Source of the DNA: M3007 sp044226205
GTDB lineage: Bacteria > Bacteroidota > Bacteroidia > Chitinophagales > Saprospiraceae
Assembly (NCBI GenBank): GCA_044226205.1
Contig: JBGAHL010000012.1
Location: 1-64,000, forward strand
DNA length: 64,000 nt
Direction: 5' to 3'
Position numbers and translations under genes: made by a program. Position 1 is the first letter of the stretch. Each line of letters begins with the position of its first letter. This document shows, in pieces, positions 50,787 to 60,447 of this stretch. The notes under the pieces were generated by a model, which ran no database searches, was not told where the DNA came from, and was given only the letters and a program-made list of their open reading frames with translations.

Positions 50787-52121
50787 AATAACCACCGTTT
50801 GGCCCGGAATGGCGCAGGGATAGAGCCCGTCGGGGCCGGGCAACACTTTCGGGCTGGCATTCCAGTCGATCACATCGGGCGCCTGCACGATGTTGGAATT
50901 GAGCGCCGCATCCCAGGTGATGAGTTGTCCCGAGTAAGTCGCCATACGACCCATGATAGCGGTCATGGTGCTTTTGGCGGCATTTTCCGCATCGGCAAAT
51001 TTGTATTCCCCTCTGGCAATGGCTTCGAAGAGTTCGTCGTGCTCCACCTGATAGGGGTTCGGGTCGTTTTTGCTGTCGTGAGCCAGCAGCACCTTGCCGT
51101 CGCGGCCGATGATTTTGCCGGGCTCGGGCGCCGTGCCTTTCGTGCCCTGGAAACCCTCCGTGACGCTGTTTAAGGTGCCGGGCATTTGACGGCACTGGCT
51201 GAACATACGGGTGCCGTCGGCATATTCAAATTCGACGCTGTGGTGGTCGAAGATCTCGCCGTAATCTTTTCCTATGCGCAACTGGCGGCCGCCCATGCCC
51301 GAGGCTTTGACCGGGTAGGCATTTCTGACCCAGTTGGACACGTCGATGTTGTGCACGTGCTGTTCCACGATGTGGTCGCCGCAGAGCCAGTTGAAATAGT
51401 ACCAGTTGTCCATTTGGTACTGCATTTCATTCTGCTCGGGGCGGCGCGGATGTACCCACAGGGCGCCCATGTTCCAGTACACCCGCGAGCTCATGATATC
51501 GCCGATGGCGCCGTCCTGCAGCATTTTGACCCATTTGCGGTACACGGTCTGGTAATGGCGTTGCAAGCCCACCACCACGTTGAGTTTTTTGCGTTTGGCT
51601 TCTTCGGCGGCGGCCAATACCCGGCGGATGCCCGGCGCATCCACGGCCACGGGTTTTTCCATAAAAATTTGTTTGCCCTGCCGAACGGCCTCTTCAAAAT
51701 GAGGCGGGCGAAACCCTGGCGGCGTGGTCAGGATGACGACGTCGGCCAGCGGGATAGCCTGTTTGTAGGCGTCAAAACCGACAAACCTGCGCTCTTCCGG
51801 TACGTCCACCCGGTCCTTGACGTTGGCTTCGCTGCCCGTCCAGTCGGAGATGTCCTCGGCAGTCAGGCTTTTGTACGCCTCGTCGATCTTGTTGCGAAAA
51901 ACGTCGGCCATGGCCACCAGTTTCACGTTTTGTTTGGTCAACAGGGCCTGCATGGCAGCGCCCGTGCCCCGGCCGCCACAGCCGATCAGGGCGATTTTGA
52001 TGGTGTCGTCGGTAAGGCTTTGAGCGGCCTGTGCGAGCGGCATGCCGGAAAGCATGGCGCCACCGGTGAGCGCCGCGGTGGTTTTGAGGAAGTCACGGCG
52101 GGAGGGTTGGTGTTTTTTCAT
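50784..52121 (-). CDS. Exported Gfo/Idh/MocA-family oxidoreductase (Tat signal)
   Basis: 445 residues. The N-terminus carries a twin-arginine signal (SRRDFLKTTAALTGGAML), so the folded, cofactor-loaded enzyme is sent to the periplasm. The Rossmann domain starts KIALIGCGGRGTGA and contains IFMEKPVAVDA with the catalytic Lys of the EKP motif. The C-terminal alpha/beta domain carries GDHIVEQHVHNIDVSNW. The family oxidises or epimerises sugars using NAD(P), sometimes by a cofactor-recycling mechanism. Substrate unknown. Confidence 0.94.
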   Translation of the reverse strand: MKKHQPSRRDFLKTTAALTGGAMLSGMPLAQAAQSLTDDTIKIALIGCGGRGTGAAMQALLTKQNVKLVAMADVFRNKIDEAYKSLTAEDISDWTGSEANVKDRVDVPEERRFVGFDAYKQAIPLADVVILTTPPGFRPPHFEEAVRQGKQIFMEKPVAVDAPGIRRVLAAAEEAKRKKLNVVVGLQRHYQTVYRKWVKMLQDGAIGDIMSSRVYWNMGALWVHPRRPEQNEMQYQMDNWYYFNWLCGDHIVEQHVHNIDVSNWVRNAYPVKASGMGGRQLRIGKDYGEIFDHHSVEFEYADGTRMFSQCRQMPGTLNSVTEGFQGTKGTAPEPGKIIGRDGKVLLAHDSKNDPNPYQVEHDELFEAIARGEYKFADAENAAKSTMTAIMGRMATYSGQLITWDAALNSNIVQAPDVIDWNASPKVLPGPDGLYPCAIPGQTVVI

Positions 52122-52186
52122 GCTGGAATTGAACTTGAAAATGGACTGAAAAATACTGGACTTGTTGCGATCCGGGCTGGCGAAGC

Positions 52187-53251
52187 TCAGGCGGCGATTT
52201 CCGCTTTTAGCCCCAAAAAAGCACCGAATTGCGCCAACGCCTCGGCAAGAAAAGCAGGCTCGGGCATTTTTTTAAAAAATTGGGGCTGAACAAGTACCGA
52301 GTTTTTCTTCACCGTTCGTTTCCAGGTGCCTTGCACCTGGCCGTCGGCCACGATGACCGGGTAAAAAATGCCGTTGCTGGAAATGCTCGTCGAGGTAAAT
52401 GCAGGATCGAGCGACACATGGCGCGAGCGGTAGCTGATCAGATATTCATCGAAAGCCGGCAACAAAAACACCTGTCGGGGGCTCGATACCACGGATAGCG
52501 CGTCGGGCACAAACCAGAAAGATTGCCCGTCCAGCCTGATTTCCTCCAGTAGCCCGCTGACGGCTTCCAGCCCGGCCCGGGCTTCGCCGATCGAAAGCCC
52601 CGACCACCAGTTGAAATCGGCCAGGGAGGCAGGTCCGTGACTGGTGAAATAGCGCAAGGCGAGCGCGGCCAGGTTTTCCTCGCGGGAGCGGACAGGTACT
52701 GCCGGAAGGTCGAGCCGGACATAGGTAAATTGCTTGCCCCGTCGCGGCCCCGTTCGGATGACGCGATTGATTTCCGCGTGCATAAGCAAGTGAGACAGCC
52801 GGTTTTCGTCGGTGGGAATGCCTGCCGGGTGGAGCAACCCGGCTATTTCTTCGCGATTAAGCGCGGCTCCGTCGCGGAGGGCGTGCTCGATCAGACGGGT
52901 ACTGCGTGTGACCATCTCGTCTTTCAGGCCCAGGCGGCTGTCGCCCCACCGCAGGGCGTTGCCGATCGATCGGCCGGTCAGGTCGAGCAGCCAGGGCAAA
53001 TCCTCCGGCACGACGAAATGCCAGGTCGGGCGCAAAATATGCGTACGGATAATATCGCCGCGATTGAGCGCTTGTTCCACCGCATCGTCGGTGCAGCCCG
53101 GCATTCGGATGCCAAGTGCCCATTTGGCCATGGCAAAATCCTGCGCCTGAACGGCGCCCATCCAGTGCACGAGCGCCGCCGGCGTCTGGTGTTCGTTGGC
53201 GTGAAGGTGCTGATTCCGAAGGCGGAGGCGGGCGATATCCGTTGGTGTCAT
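52187..53251 (-). CDS. AlkZ-like winged-helix DNA-binding protein (YcaQ/HTH_42 family)
   Basis: 354 residues from the ATG at 53251. Family features: VQAQDFAMAKWALGIR with the QxQ pair (Gln35, Gln37) that is catalytic in AlkZ/YcaQ, ILRPTWHFVVPEDL, and the C-terminal LLPAFDEYLISY segment. AlkZ enzymes are glycosylases that unhook interstrand crosslinks or remove bulky alkyl lesions; whether this branch is active is not certain. The first codon overlaps the cupin gene stop (ATGA), so the two are translationally coupled. A longer open frame upstream is not coding. Confidence 0.85.
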   Translation of the reverse strand: MTPTDIARLRLRNQHLHANEHQTPAALVHWMGAVQAQDFAMAKWALGIRMPGCTDDAVEQALNRGDIIRTHILRPTWHFVVPEDLPWLLDLTGRSIGNALRWGDSRLGLKDEMVTRSTRLIEHALRDGAALNREEIAGLLHPAGIPTDENRLSHLLMHAEINRVIRTGPRRGKQFTYVRLDLPAVPVRSREENLAALALRYFTSHGPASLADFNWWSGLSIGEARAGLEAVSGLLEEIRLDGQSFWFVPDALSVVSSPRQVFLLPAFDEYLISYRSRHVSLDPAFTSTSISSNGIFYPVIVADGQVQGTWKRTVKKNSVLVQPQFFKKMPEPAFLAEALAQFGAFLGLKAEIAA

Positions 53252-53829
53252 GATGCCTGATCGAGGTATTTCCGGTAAACCGGTCGATACCCGAAAAGGT
53301 AGGCAATCGGCGCGAGCAGCGCAAACGCGATTTTTTGAATGCCGTAAGGCGGTCTGGCGAGTCTGTATTCTTTGGAAAAATACCGCCCCGTCAAAGCCGC
53401 CTGCAGCAAGGGCGGAACGCCTTTCGGGTTGGTTTTCCCGTCGTTGGCGAGGCCAATGCCCGTTTCCAGCAAGGTTTCGGTGCGCAGGGCGGGCCTGACT
53501 TGCCAGTTCACCGCCGTCGGCCGGTCGGTATGATTCCACATGGCATGCACCGTATTGGCGGGAATATGCAGGGTGTCGCCGGCTTTGAGCACTTTTACCT
53601 GCCCGTCGATGCGGACGCTGAACTCGCCTTCCAGCACCTTGAAATCTTCCTCCTGTTGCGGATGGTAATGCGGCGGAGGCTCCTGCGACCTGCCCTGGTA
53701 ACGGGCTTCCATTTCGAGCAAAGTGCCGCCGGTCTCTTTTCCGGTGCGTAAAAAAGTAATGTCCTGCCCGATGAGCGGATTGCGAAGGGTCTGGTTCGGT
53801 CGTGCCATGACGGTGGTCTTTTTTGACAT
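53248..53829 (-). CDS. Cupin-domain protein with C-terminal hydrophobic segment
   Basis: 193 residues. One cupin: motif 1 PPHYHPQQEEDFKVLEG (His54, His56) and motif 2 HIPANTVHAMWN (His95) supply the metal ligands. The C-terminal 60 residues contain a hydrophobic stretch (IAFALLAPIAYLFGY) that may associate with the membrane. Activity unknown. Overlaps the AlkZ-like gene by 4 bp. An alternative start is the Met at residue 8. Confidence 0.87.
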   Translation of the reverse strand: MSKKTTVMARPNQTLRNPLIGQDITFLRTGKETGGTLLEMEARYQGRSQEPPPHYHPQQEEDFKVLEGEFSVRIDGQVKVLKAGDTLHIPANTVHAMWNHTDRPTAVNWQVRPALRTETLLETGIGLANDGKTNPKGVPPLLQAALTGRYFSKEYRLARPPYGIQKIAFALLAPIAYLFGYRPVYRKYLDQAS

Positions 53830-53895
53830 GCTTTTTAATGGGTTGAAAGGCGATCAAAACAGGATCAAAATGCCTTTCCGAATTTTATCGCATGC

Positions 53896-54435
53896 CTAAA
53901 AACCATCCAGTTCACCTACGCGGGGCGGTATTTCATTTCTGCGGCGCGCCATAGCCTTGTCCCGGCAATGCTTCCCTTCTCTTGTCAGCACCACTTCACG
54001 GGTGTACCTGCTGACCAATATTTCCACCATCATAAAATCAATCAGCGTGGTATGGATCGTGCCCTGACAGGCGCTGAGAAAATTGGGAAAACTGTCGCGC
54101 CGGGTGTATTCGGTTTCCTCGCAAAGCAAGGGACTCACCAGCTCGGGAAACTGTTTGACGGCAGCTTTGAATGCAAAAGCCGCCACGGCCAGGCTGTCGT
54201 GCCGGAACATTTCCACCACGTCGTTTTCCTTCAAAAGGGGCAGCAAATGCTCAAAATCGTCGTATTGCGGATCGACGATCAGCGGGCCGTCGTACAGGCC
54301 GGTTACGATACGGGAGCCTGTCACGTAATTGCGCCGGGCGAGCTGGTCGATCAGCGAATCGCGCAGGGTCGGATGCTGGGCATGCAGACAAACAGACAGC
54401 CCGAGCAGACAGAAGGTTACAAACAGGCGAAGCAT
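53896..54435 (-). CDS. Secreted protein of unknown function
   Basis: 179 residues. Signal peptide MLRLFVTFCLLGLSVCLHAQ. The mature part is alpha-helical (LRDSLIDQLARRNYVTGSR, AFKAAVKQFPELVSPLL, TLIDFMMVEILVSRYTREVV). It has a HEAT-like look but no confident family. Two cysteines may pair. Lies between a REP-like element and the cupin gene on the same strand. Confidence 0.7.
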   Translation of the reverse strand: MLRLFVTFCLLGLSVCLHAQHPTLRDSLIDQLARRNYVTGSRIVTGLYDGPLIVDPQYDDFEHLLPLLKENDVVEMFRHDSLAVAAFAFKAAVKQFPELVSPLLCEETEYTRRDSFPNFLSACQGTIHTTLIDFMMVEILVSRYTREVVLTREGKHCRDKAMARRRNEIPPRVGELDGF

Positions 54436-54477
54436 TCGTGTGTGTTGAAAGTTGTGGGGGGTATTTCACTTGCAGCG

Positions 54478-54541
54478 TTTCACTGCAAAGGCGCGGAGGC
54501 GCAAAGAAATTCGCGAGTCCTCCGCACCTCCGCGGTGAAAA
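54478..54541. repeat. REP-like hairpin downstream of the FGE-like gene
   Basis: Arms TTTCACTGCAAAGGCGCGGA and TCCGCACCTCCGCGGTGAAAA, centre GGCGCAAAGAAATTCGCGAG. Related to 44937-45007. It lies 18 bp beyond the FGE-like gene stop and could terminate it. Confidence 0.7.
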
Positions 54542-54559
54542 TGCCACGCAAAGGGCATT

Positions 54560-55534
54560 TCAATCTTTTATCGCTTTTTCAAAAAAAGCATCCCTTTCGG
54601 CCTTGGTTTTTTTACCGGTTTCCCGCACGATTCGAAAACCCACGAAGGGCGAATCGGGGTTCCACCATTTGCTTTTGGGGATCTGCGGGTCGCGAGCCTG
54701 CCATTTGGCTTCGCTTTTGCGGCGTTCGGCGCAGCGCAAATCTTCGGTGTAATCTTCAAAAGAGCCGCCGCGCACCGTTCGGGAGTGTTTTTTGACCGGA
54801 AAAACGACGGGATTGACCAGCGTGGTGTCCGATCCGGCGAAATACTGCGCGTCGTAGTAGTCCAGCGTCCACTCGGCCACGTTGCCGTGCATGTCGTAAA
54901 GCCCCCAGGCGTTGGGCTTTTTGGTGGCGACTTTTTGATAAGACCCCGCGCTGTTGTCGTAAAACCAGGCGTATTCGGGCGCCTGTTTTGGGTCGTTGCC
55001 CCAGGAAAAAACCGTGTTGCTGCCGGCCCGGCAGGCGTATTCCCATTCCGCCTCGGTCGGCAGTCGGTAAAAGTCGCCCGTTTTGTCCGACAGCCACTGA
55101 CAATAGCGCAGGGCGGCCTGCTGGGTCATCGAAGCGGCCGGAAAACCGCCGGCGCGGCCCCGTCCGTACACGAAATCGAAATACGGCGGCGTCGGCCGGG
55201 CCACGGCGTCGGCTCGAAACGGCTCGGATGCCGTGGACGAGTCGGAGTCGAATTTGACAAACTGAAAGCGGTCGAATTCATCCCAGGTCACTTCGCACAC
55301 GCCCATCCAGAACGAGTCGAGCCGGATGTTGTGCAGGGCCTCGTCGTCGTCGCGACCGGCTTCGGCGGCGGGGCTGCCCATTTGAAAGCTGCCGCCGGGG
55401 ATCAGCGCCATTTTATACGCAATGTTCGAGCCGGGGATGGTCGTTTCGATCACCCGGGGAGCAGCGTTTTGGGCAAAAAGTGAAAAAGATGCGCAAGAGA
55501 GCGCCAACAATAAGGCGGGTAGAAAGCGTCGCAT
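54560..55534 (-). CDS. Secreted formylglycine-generating-enzyme-like (SUMF1/EgtB/PvdO) protein
   Basis: 324 residues from the ATG at 55534; signal peptide ending SFSLFAQ. FGE-fold landmarks: LIPGGSFQMGS, SFWMGVCEVTWDEFDRF, YRLPTEAEWEYACRAG, NAWGLYDMHGNVAEWTLDYY, RTVRGGSFED and FVGFRIV. Related to the T9SS lipoproteins GldK/GldJ by fold, but it lacks a lipobox, and the copper-binding Cys pair of active FGE is not apparent. It may be a structural or inactive homologue. Confidence 0.88.
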   Translation of the reverse strand: MRRFLPALLLALSCASFSLFAQNAAPRVIETTIPGSNIAYKMALIPGGSFQMGSPAAEAGRDDDEALHNIRLDSFWMGVCEVTWDEFDRFQFVKFDSDSSTASEPFRADAVARPTPPYFDFVYGRGRAGGFPAASMTQQAALRYCQWLSDKTGDFYRLPTEAEWEYACRAGSNTVFSWGNDPKQAPEYAWFYDNSAGSYQKVATKKPNAWGLYDMHGNVAEWTLDYYDAQYFAGSDTTLVNPVVFPVKKHSRTVRGGSFEDYTEDLRCAERRKSEAKWQARDPQIPKSKWWNPDSPFVGFRIVRETGKKTKAERDAFFEKAIKD

Positions 55535-55676
55535 GGAAAACAGTGTTCTTGAAGAAAAAACAGGCGAGGCAGGTCTTTTTGCTCGTCGATGTCTGGGCTT
55601 CAAGAGGCTGCCTCAATACGTCGGACAGCCTCTTGAAATCACCCTTCAAAATTAGGGAACACCGTGCAATCCAGCC

Positions 55677-58600
55677 TCAATTCGGCGAACTATCGGCCAG
55701 TTCCGATTTTCTTTTTTTCCCGCTCAGGAACACATACATGGCAGGGATGACGAACAGCGTCAGCACCAGCGAAAACAAGAGGCCGCCGACCACCACTATA
55801 CCCAGCGGAATACGGCTGGTGGACGCCGCACCGAGGGCCAGGGCGATGGGCAAGGCGCCGAGAACGGTCGCCAGGGTCGTCATCAGGATGGGACGCAAAC
55901 GCGCCTGCGCCGCCTCGACAACGGCCTGCAACTTGGTCAGTTCCCGGCCGCTGCGCATCTTTTGGTTGGCAAATTCGACGATCAGAATCCCGTTTTTGGT
56001 CACCAGACCAATGAGCATGATCATGCCGATCTGCGAGAAAATATTAAACGTATTGCCCGACCACCACAGCGACAGGTAGGCGCCCGCAATAGCGAGCGGC
56101 ACCGTGAGCATAATGATAAACGGATCGCGGAAACTCTCGAATTGCGCGGCCAGGATCAGGTAAATCAGCCCCAGCGCCAGAAAAAAGGCAAAAAACGTGT
56201 TGCCCGAGCTTTCGCGGAAATCGCGCGAGGGACCGCTGAGGTCGGTTTTGAAACTGTCGTCGAGCACCTTGGCGGCGATGGCTTCCATGGCGGAGATACC
56301 CTCGCCCAGGGTTTTGCCGGGCGCGAGCGCCGCGCTGAATGTGGCGCTTTTGTAGCGGTTGTAGTGGTAAAGGGTGGGCGGGTTGCTGGTTTCGACAAAA
56401 TGCACGACGTTGTCGAGCTGGACCATGTTGCTCCGGTTGTTGCGGACGTAGAGCGAAGCCAGGTCGAGCGGCTCGTCGCGTTCGGCGCGATCCACCTGAC
56501 CGATCACCTGGTATTGTTTGCCGTTCATGAGGAAATACCCGAAACGGCGGCCCGAAAGGGCTAGTTGGAGGGTATTACTGATGTCGAGCACGCTTACGCC
56601 GAGTTCGGCTGCGCGCAGGCGGTCGATTTCGACCTGCAACTCAGGTTTGTTGAATTTCAGGTTGATATCGACGTTGGCGAAGGTGGGGTCTTTGCGGGCT
56701 TCTTCAAGGAATTGCGGCACTTTTTCCTGCAATTTGCTGAAATTGAGGTGCTGCACCACAAACTGCACGGGCAAACCGAAACCAGAGGCCAGACTGGTCG
56801 AAATGGTCTGTTCCTGGTTGGGAAATACCCTCGCGCCCGAATACTTGCGGTACATGCGCACCATCTGGTCGTAAATCTGCTGTTGCGAGCGTGCGCGATC
56901 CTGCGGGTCGTTCAGCATGACGCTGATAAAACCCGTGTTGGTGCCGCCTGCCGTGAAACGGCCCGGCGCGGTAATCCCGAACACCATGCGGTTTTCGGGG
57001 ACGGAATCCATCGCCAGTTGCGCAATATCCATGATCACCTGCTCTGTCTGGTCGAAATCGGTGCCTTCCGGCGCCGTGACGTTGGCGCGGATCAGCGAGC
57101 GGTCTTCCAGCGGAGCCAGCTCGGATTTGGTGTTTTTTTGAAAATACCGGATCATGCCGAAGCAGGCCAGCAGTATGACGATGCTCAACAAGCGGAATTC
57201 CATAAAAGCCTGCAAACTGCGCCCGTACAAGCGGTCCAGCCCTTCAAAAAACGGCTCGGTGACGCGGTAAAACCAGCCGTGCTCATGGGCTTTTCCGCCC
57301 AGTTTGACGTTGAGCACGGGCGTCAGCGTCAGCGAAACAAAAGCCGAGATCAACACGGCGCCGGCCACCACAATGCCGAATTCGCGGAACAAACGACCCG
57401 TAAACCCTTGCAAAAAGATCACGGGGATAAACACGACGGCCAGCGTGATCGACGTGGAAATGACGGCAAAAAAGATCTCTTTGGTGCCTTCCCGGGCGGC
57501 CGTCCACTTGTCCATGCCGTCCTCTATTTTTTTGAAAATATTCTCCGTAACCACAATCCCGTCGTCGACCACGAGGCCGGTAGCCAGTACGATGGCCAAC
57601 AGGGTGAGTACGTTGATGGTGAAACCAAAAATGTACATGATGAAAAACGCGCCGATCAGCGACACCGGGATGTCGATCAGCGGCCGCAAGGCGATGAGCC
57701 AGCTGCGGAAAAACAGGTAAATGATCAGTACTACCAGTGAAATGGCGATGATCAGGGTCTCCTCCACTTCCGAAATGGCGCGCCGCACGAATTTCGATTT
57801 ATCCACCCCGATGTCGATAATCATGTCGGGAGGCAGCTCTTTTTTGATCTGATCGTAGCGTTTGTAGAATTCGTCGGCGATCTCGACATAGTTGGAGCCC
57901 GGCTGGGGAATGATAGCCATCGACAGGCCCTGGACATTGTTGCGTCGGGCGCCGCTTTCTTCGTCTTCGGGTCCGAGCACGGCTTCTCCCACGTCTCGAA
58001 AACGAATGGTCTGACCGGCTGTTTGCCGGATGATCATGTTGTTGAAATCGTCTTCGGTAGTCAGGCGTCCGAAGGTTTTGACGGTGAGTTCGGTCGCGTC
58101 GCCGCGCACTTTGCCGGCGGGCAATTCCACGTTTTCGCGGTTGAGGGCGTTCTGCACATCCTGAACGCTAAGGCCGAAAGCTACGAGTTTTGCGGGGTCC
58201 ATCCAGAGCCGCATGGCCGGGCGTTTTTGCCCGAAAATATTGACGGCCGACACGCCCGGAATGGTCTGAAACTGTTCGAGCAGCACGTTTTCCGCGTAGT
58301 CGCTCAAATCGACCAGGCTGCGCGTGGCGCTTTGCAGGGGCACAAAAATGATCGGATCGCCGGAGGCGTCGGCTTTTTGCACGACGGGCGGCCCGTCGAT
58401 GTCCTGCGGGAGGGAACGCACGGCCTGACTGACCTTGTCGCGCACGTCGTTGGCGGCGCGTTCGAGGTCGGCGCCCAGCTCGAACTCGACCGTGATCACA
58501 CTGGCGCCCAGGGCCGAGGTCGACGAGATGGTCCGGATGCCGGCGATGCCGTTGATCGCCTTTTCAAGCGGTTCGGTGATCTGGCTTTCGATAACCTCCG

Positions 58601-58766
58601 CATTGGCGCCGGTGTAGTTGGTCCGGACGGTAATGTTGGGCGGATCGATGGCCGGATACTCCCGCACGCCGAGAAAACGATAGCCGATGACGCCGAAAAC
58701 GACGATCAGGATGCTCATTACCGTGGCCAGCACGGGGCGGCGAAGGGATAGATCGGAAAGATTCAT
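55677..58766 (-). CDS. RND-family multidrug efflux permease (AcrB-like)
   Basis: 1029 residues, the normal length. Begins MNLSDLSLRRPVLATVMSIL, with the conserved proton-relay segment GLVVDDGIVVTENI (paired aspartates), FFIMYIFGFTINVLTLLAIVLA and the C-terminal RLRPILMTTLATVLGALPIAL. Twelve membrane helices and two large periplasmic loops. It exports hydrophobic compounds by proton antiport, but needs a membrane-fusion protein and an outer-membrane channel; neither is adjacent here. Its own -7 box lies upstream, so it is expressed as a separate unit. Confidence 0.95.
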   Translation of the reverse strand: MNLSDLSLRRPVLATVMSILIVVFGVIGYRFLGVREYPAIDPPNITVRTNYTGANAEVIESQITEPLEKAINGIAGIRTISSTSALGASVITVEFELGADLERAANDVRDKVSQAVRSLPQDIDGPPVVQKADASGDPIIFVPLQSATRSLVDLSDYAENVLLEQFQTIPGVSAVNIFGQKRPAMRLWMDPAKLVAFGLSVQDVQNALNRENVELPAGKVRGDATELTVKTFGRLTTEDDFNNMIIRQTAGQTIRFRDVGEAVLGPEDEESGARRNNVQGLSMAIIPQPGSNYVEIADEFYKRYDQIKKELPPDMIIDIGVDKSKFVRRAISEVEETLIIAISLVVLIIYLFFRSWLIALRPLIDIPVSLIGAFFIMYIFGFTINVLTLLAIVLATGLVVDDGIVVTENIFKKIEDGMDKWTAAREGTKEIFFAVISTSITLAVVFIPVIFLQGFTGRLFREFGIVVAGAVLISAFVSLTLTPVLNVKLGGKAHEHGWFYRVTEPFFEGLDRLYGRSLQAFMEFRLLSIVILLACFGMIRYFQKNTKSELAPLEDRSLIRANVTAPEGTDFDQTEQVIMDIAQLAMDSVPENRMVFGITAPGRFTAGGTNTGFISVMLNDPQDRARSQQQIYDQMVRMYRKYSGARVFPNQEQTISTSLASGFGLPVQFVVQHLNFSKLQEKVPQFLEEARKDPTFANVDINLKFNKPELQVEIDRLRAAELGVSVLDISNTLQLALSGRRFGYFLMNGKQYQVIGQVDRAERDEPLDLASLYVRNNRSNMVQLDNVVHFVETSNPPTLYHYNRYKSATFSAALAPGKTLGEGISAMEAIAAKVLDDSFKTDLSGPSRDFRESSGNTFFAFFLALGLIYLILAAQFESFRDPFIIMLTVPLAIAGAYLSLWWSGNTFNIFSQIGMIMLIGLVTKNGILIVEFANQKMRSGRELTKLQAVVEAAQARLRPILMTTLATVLGALPIALALGAASTSRIPLGIVVVGGLLFSLVLTLFVIPAMYVFLSGKKRKSELADSSPN

Positions 58767-58851
58767 GCGAAACGGGAGGTGTCAGGTGACGAAAACACGC
58801 CAGGCGTTCTCAGGGTTTTGTCAAGTGGAAGAAAATCCCCAAACGGATGGG

Positions 58852-58859
58852 CAAAGTTA
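58852..58859 (-). promoter_or_regulatory. -7 promoter box of the RND permease gene
   Basis: TAACTTTG on the minus strand fits TAnnTTTG. Transcription would start near 58845, about 80 bp before the ATG at 58766. No clear TTG -33. Confidence 0.55.
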
Positions 58860-58955
58860 GTGAACGCCGGGTTCAGAACTGTACGGGGTTCCGACCAAAG
58901 CGCTCAATCGATCCGTCAGAAGAAACCTGGAGCGATTTCCTCTGGATTTTATGTT

Positions 58956-59236
58956 TTGGCCCTGCTTGGTGTTTTCACCAAGCGAGGCCAAATAACCTGA
59001 ATACGATATAATTGGCCCTGCTTGGTGTTTTCACCAAGCAGCCCACTTCCGAGCACCTGCGGAAAGACCAACCAAACAGCCAGGAAACTTGTCTGCTCCG
59101 GCTACATCCGGCGTTCGGAAGTAATTCGCTTGGTGAAAACACCAAGCGAGGCCAAACAGCCAGGAAACTTGTCTACTCCGGCTACATCCGGCGTTCGGAA
59201 GTAATTCGCCTGGTGAAAACACCAAGCGAGGCCAAA
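58956..59236. repeat. Cluster of four palindromic repeats, two in 80-bp tandem units
   Basis: Core palindromes GCTTGGTG(TTTT or AAAA)CACCAAGC with GGCC flanks occur at 58956-58992, 59012-59040, 59127-59155 and 59207-59236. The last two are part of a directly repeated 80-bp unit (59072-59151 and 59152-59231, two mismatches) that also contains GAAACTTGTCT(G/A)CTCCGG. The same core is at 122-148. This fills most of 58767-59302; no gene is seen in it. Confidence 0.8.
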
Positions 59237-59242
59237 AAAAAT

Positions 59243-59274
59243 AAAACCCGCTGCGCAATCGCGCAGCGGGTTTT
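59243..59274 (-). terminator. Strong terminator of the second MoxR gene (bidirectional stem)
   Basis: A perfect 14-bp stem (59243-59256 with 59261-59274) and AATC loop, followed on the minus strand by TTATTTTTTTTGGCC. It lies 28 bp past the stop of the MoxR gene at 59303. Flanking A and T runs make it work in both directions. Confidence 0.85.
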
Positions 59275-59302
59275 ACCTGAAAAAATGCTTGCTGATGTCG
59301 TT

Positions 59303-60268
<966 letters not shown>

Positions 60269-60365
60269 GTCTTGAGATTATGCTTGTGTTGCTTGGTATG
60301 GATAATCTGTTGGCGAAAACGCGGATTAAACGGTTGCCAGTGGCGAATGTTTTTCCGCGAAGGGG

Positions 60366-60373
60366 CAAAAGTA
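60366..60373 (-). promoter_or_regulatory. -7 promoter box of the second MoxR gene
   Basis: TACTTTTG on the minus strand; transcription would start near 60359, about 90 bp before the ATG at 60268. A 12-bp inverted repeat (60387-60398 with 60430-60441) just upstream could terminate the M28 peptidase gene or hold an operator. Confidence 0.5.
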
Positions 60374-60447
60374 GTGAAACGGGCCGTGCCATGGCGAAAA
60401 ATCGGCGAAGCTGTCCTCCGCAGGCTTTATTCGCCATGGCAGGAGGT

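Noticed and set aside
52187..53857. 556-codon open frame starting well upstream of the AlkZ-like gene
   Set aside because: Its first 200 codons overlap the cupin gene out of frame; the real start is the ATG at 53251 coupled to the cupin stop.
58956..59236. Possible CRISPR array
   Set aside because: Spacing is irregular, the units are 80 bp with no unique spacers, and no cas gene is near.
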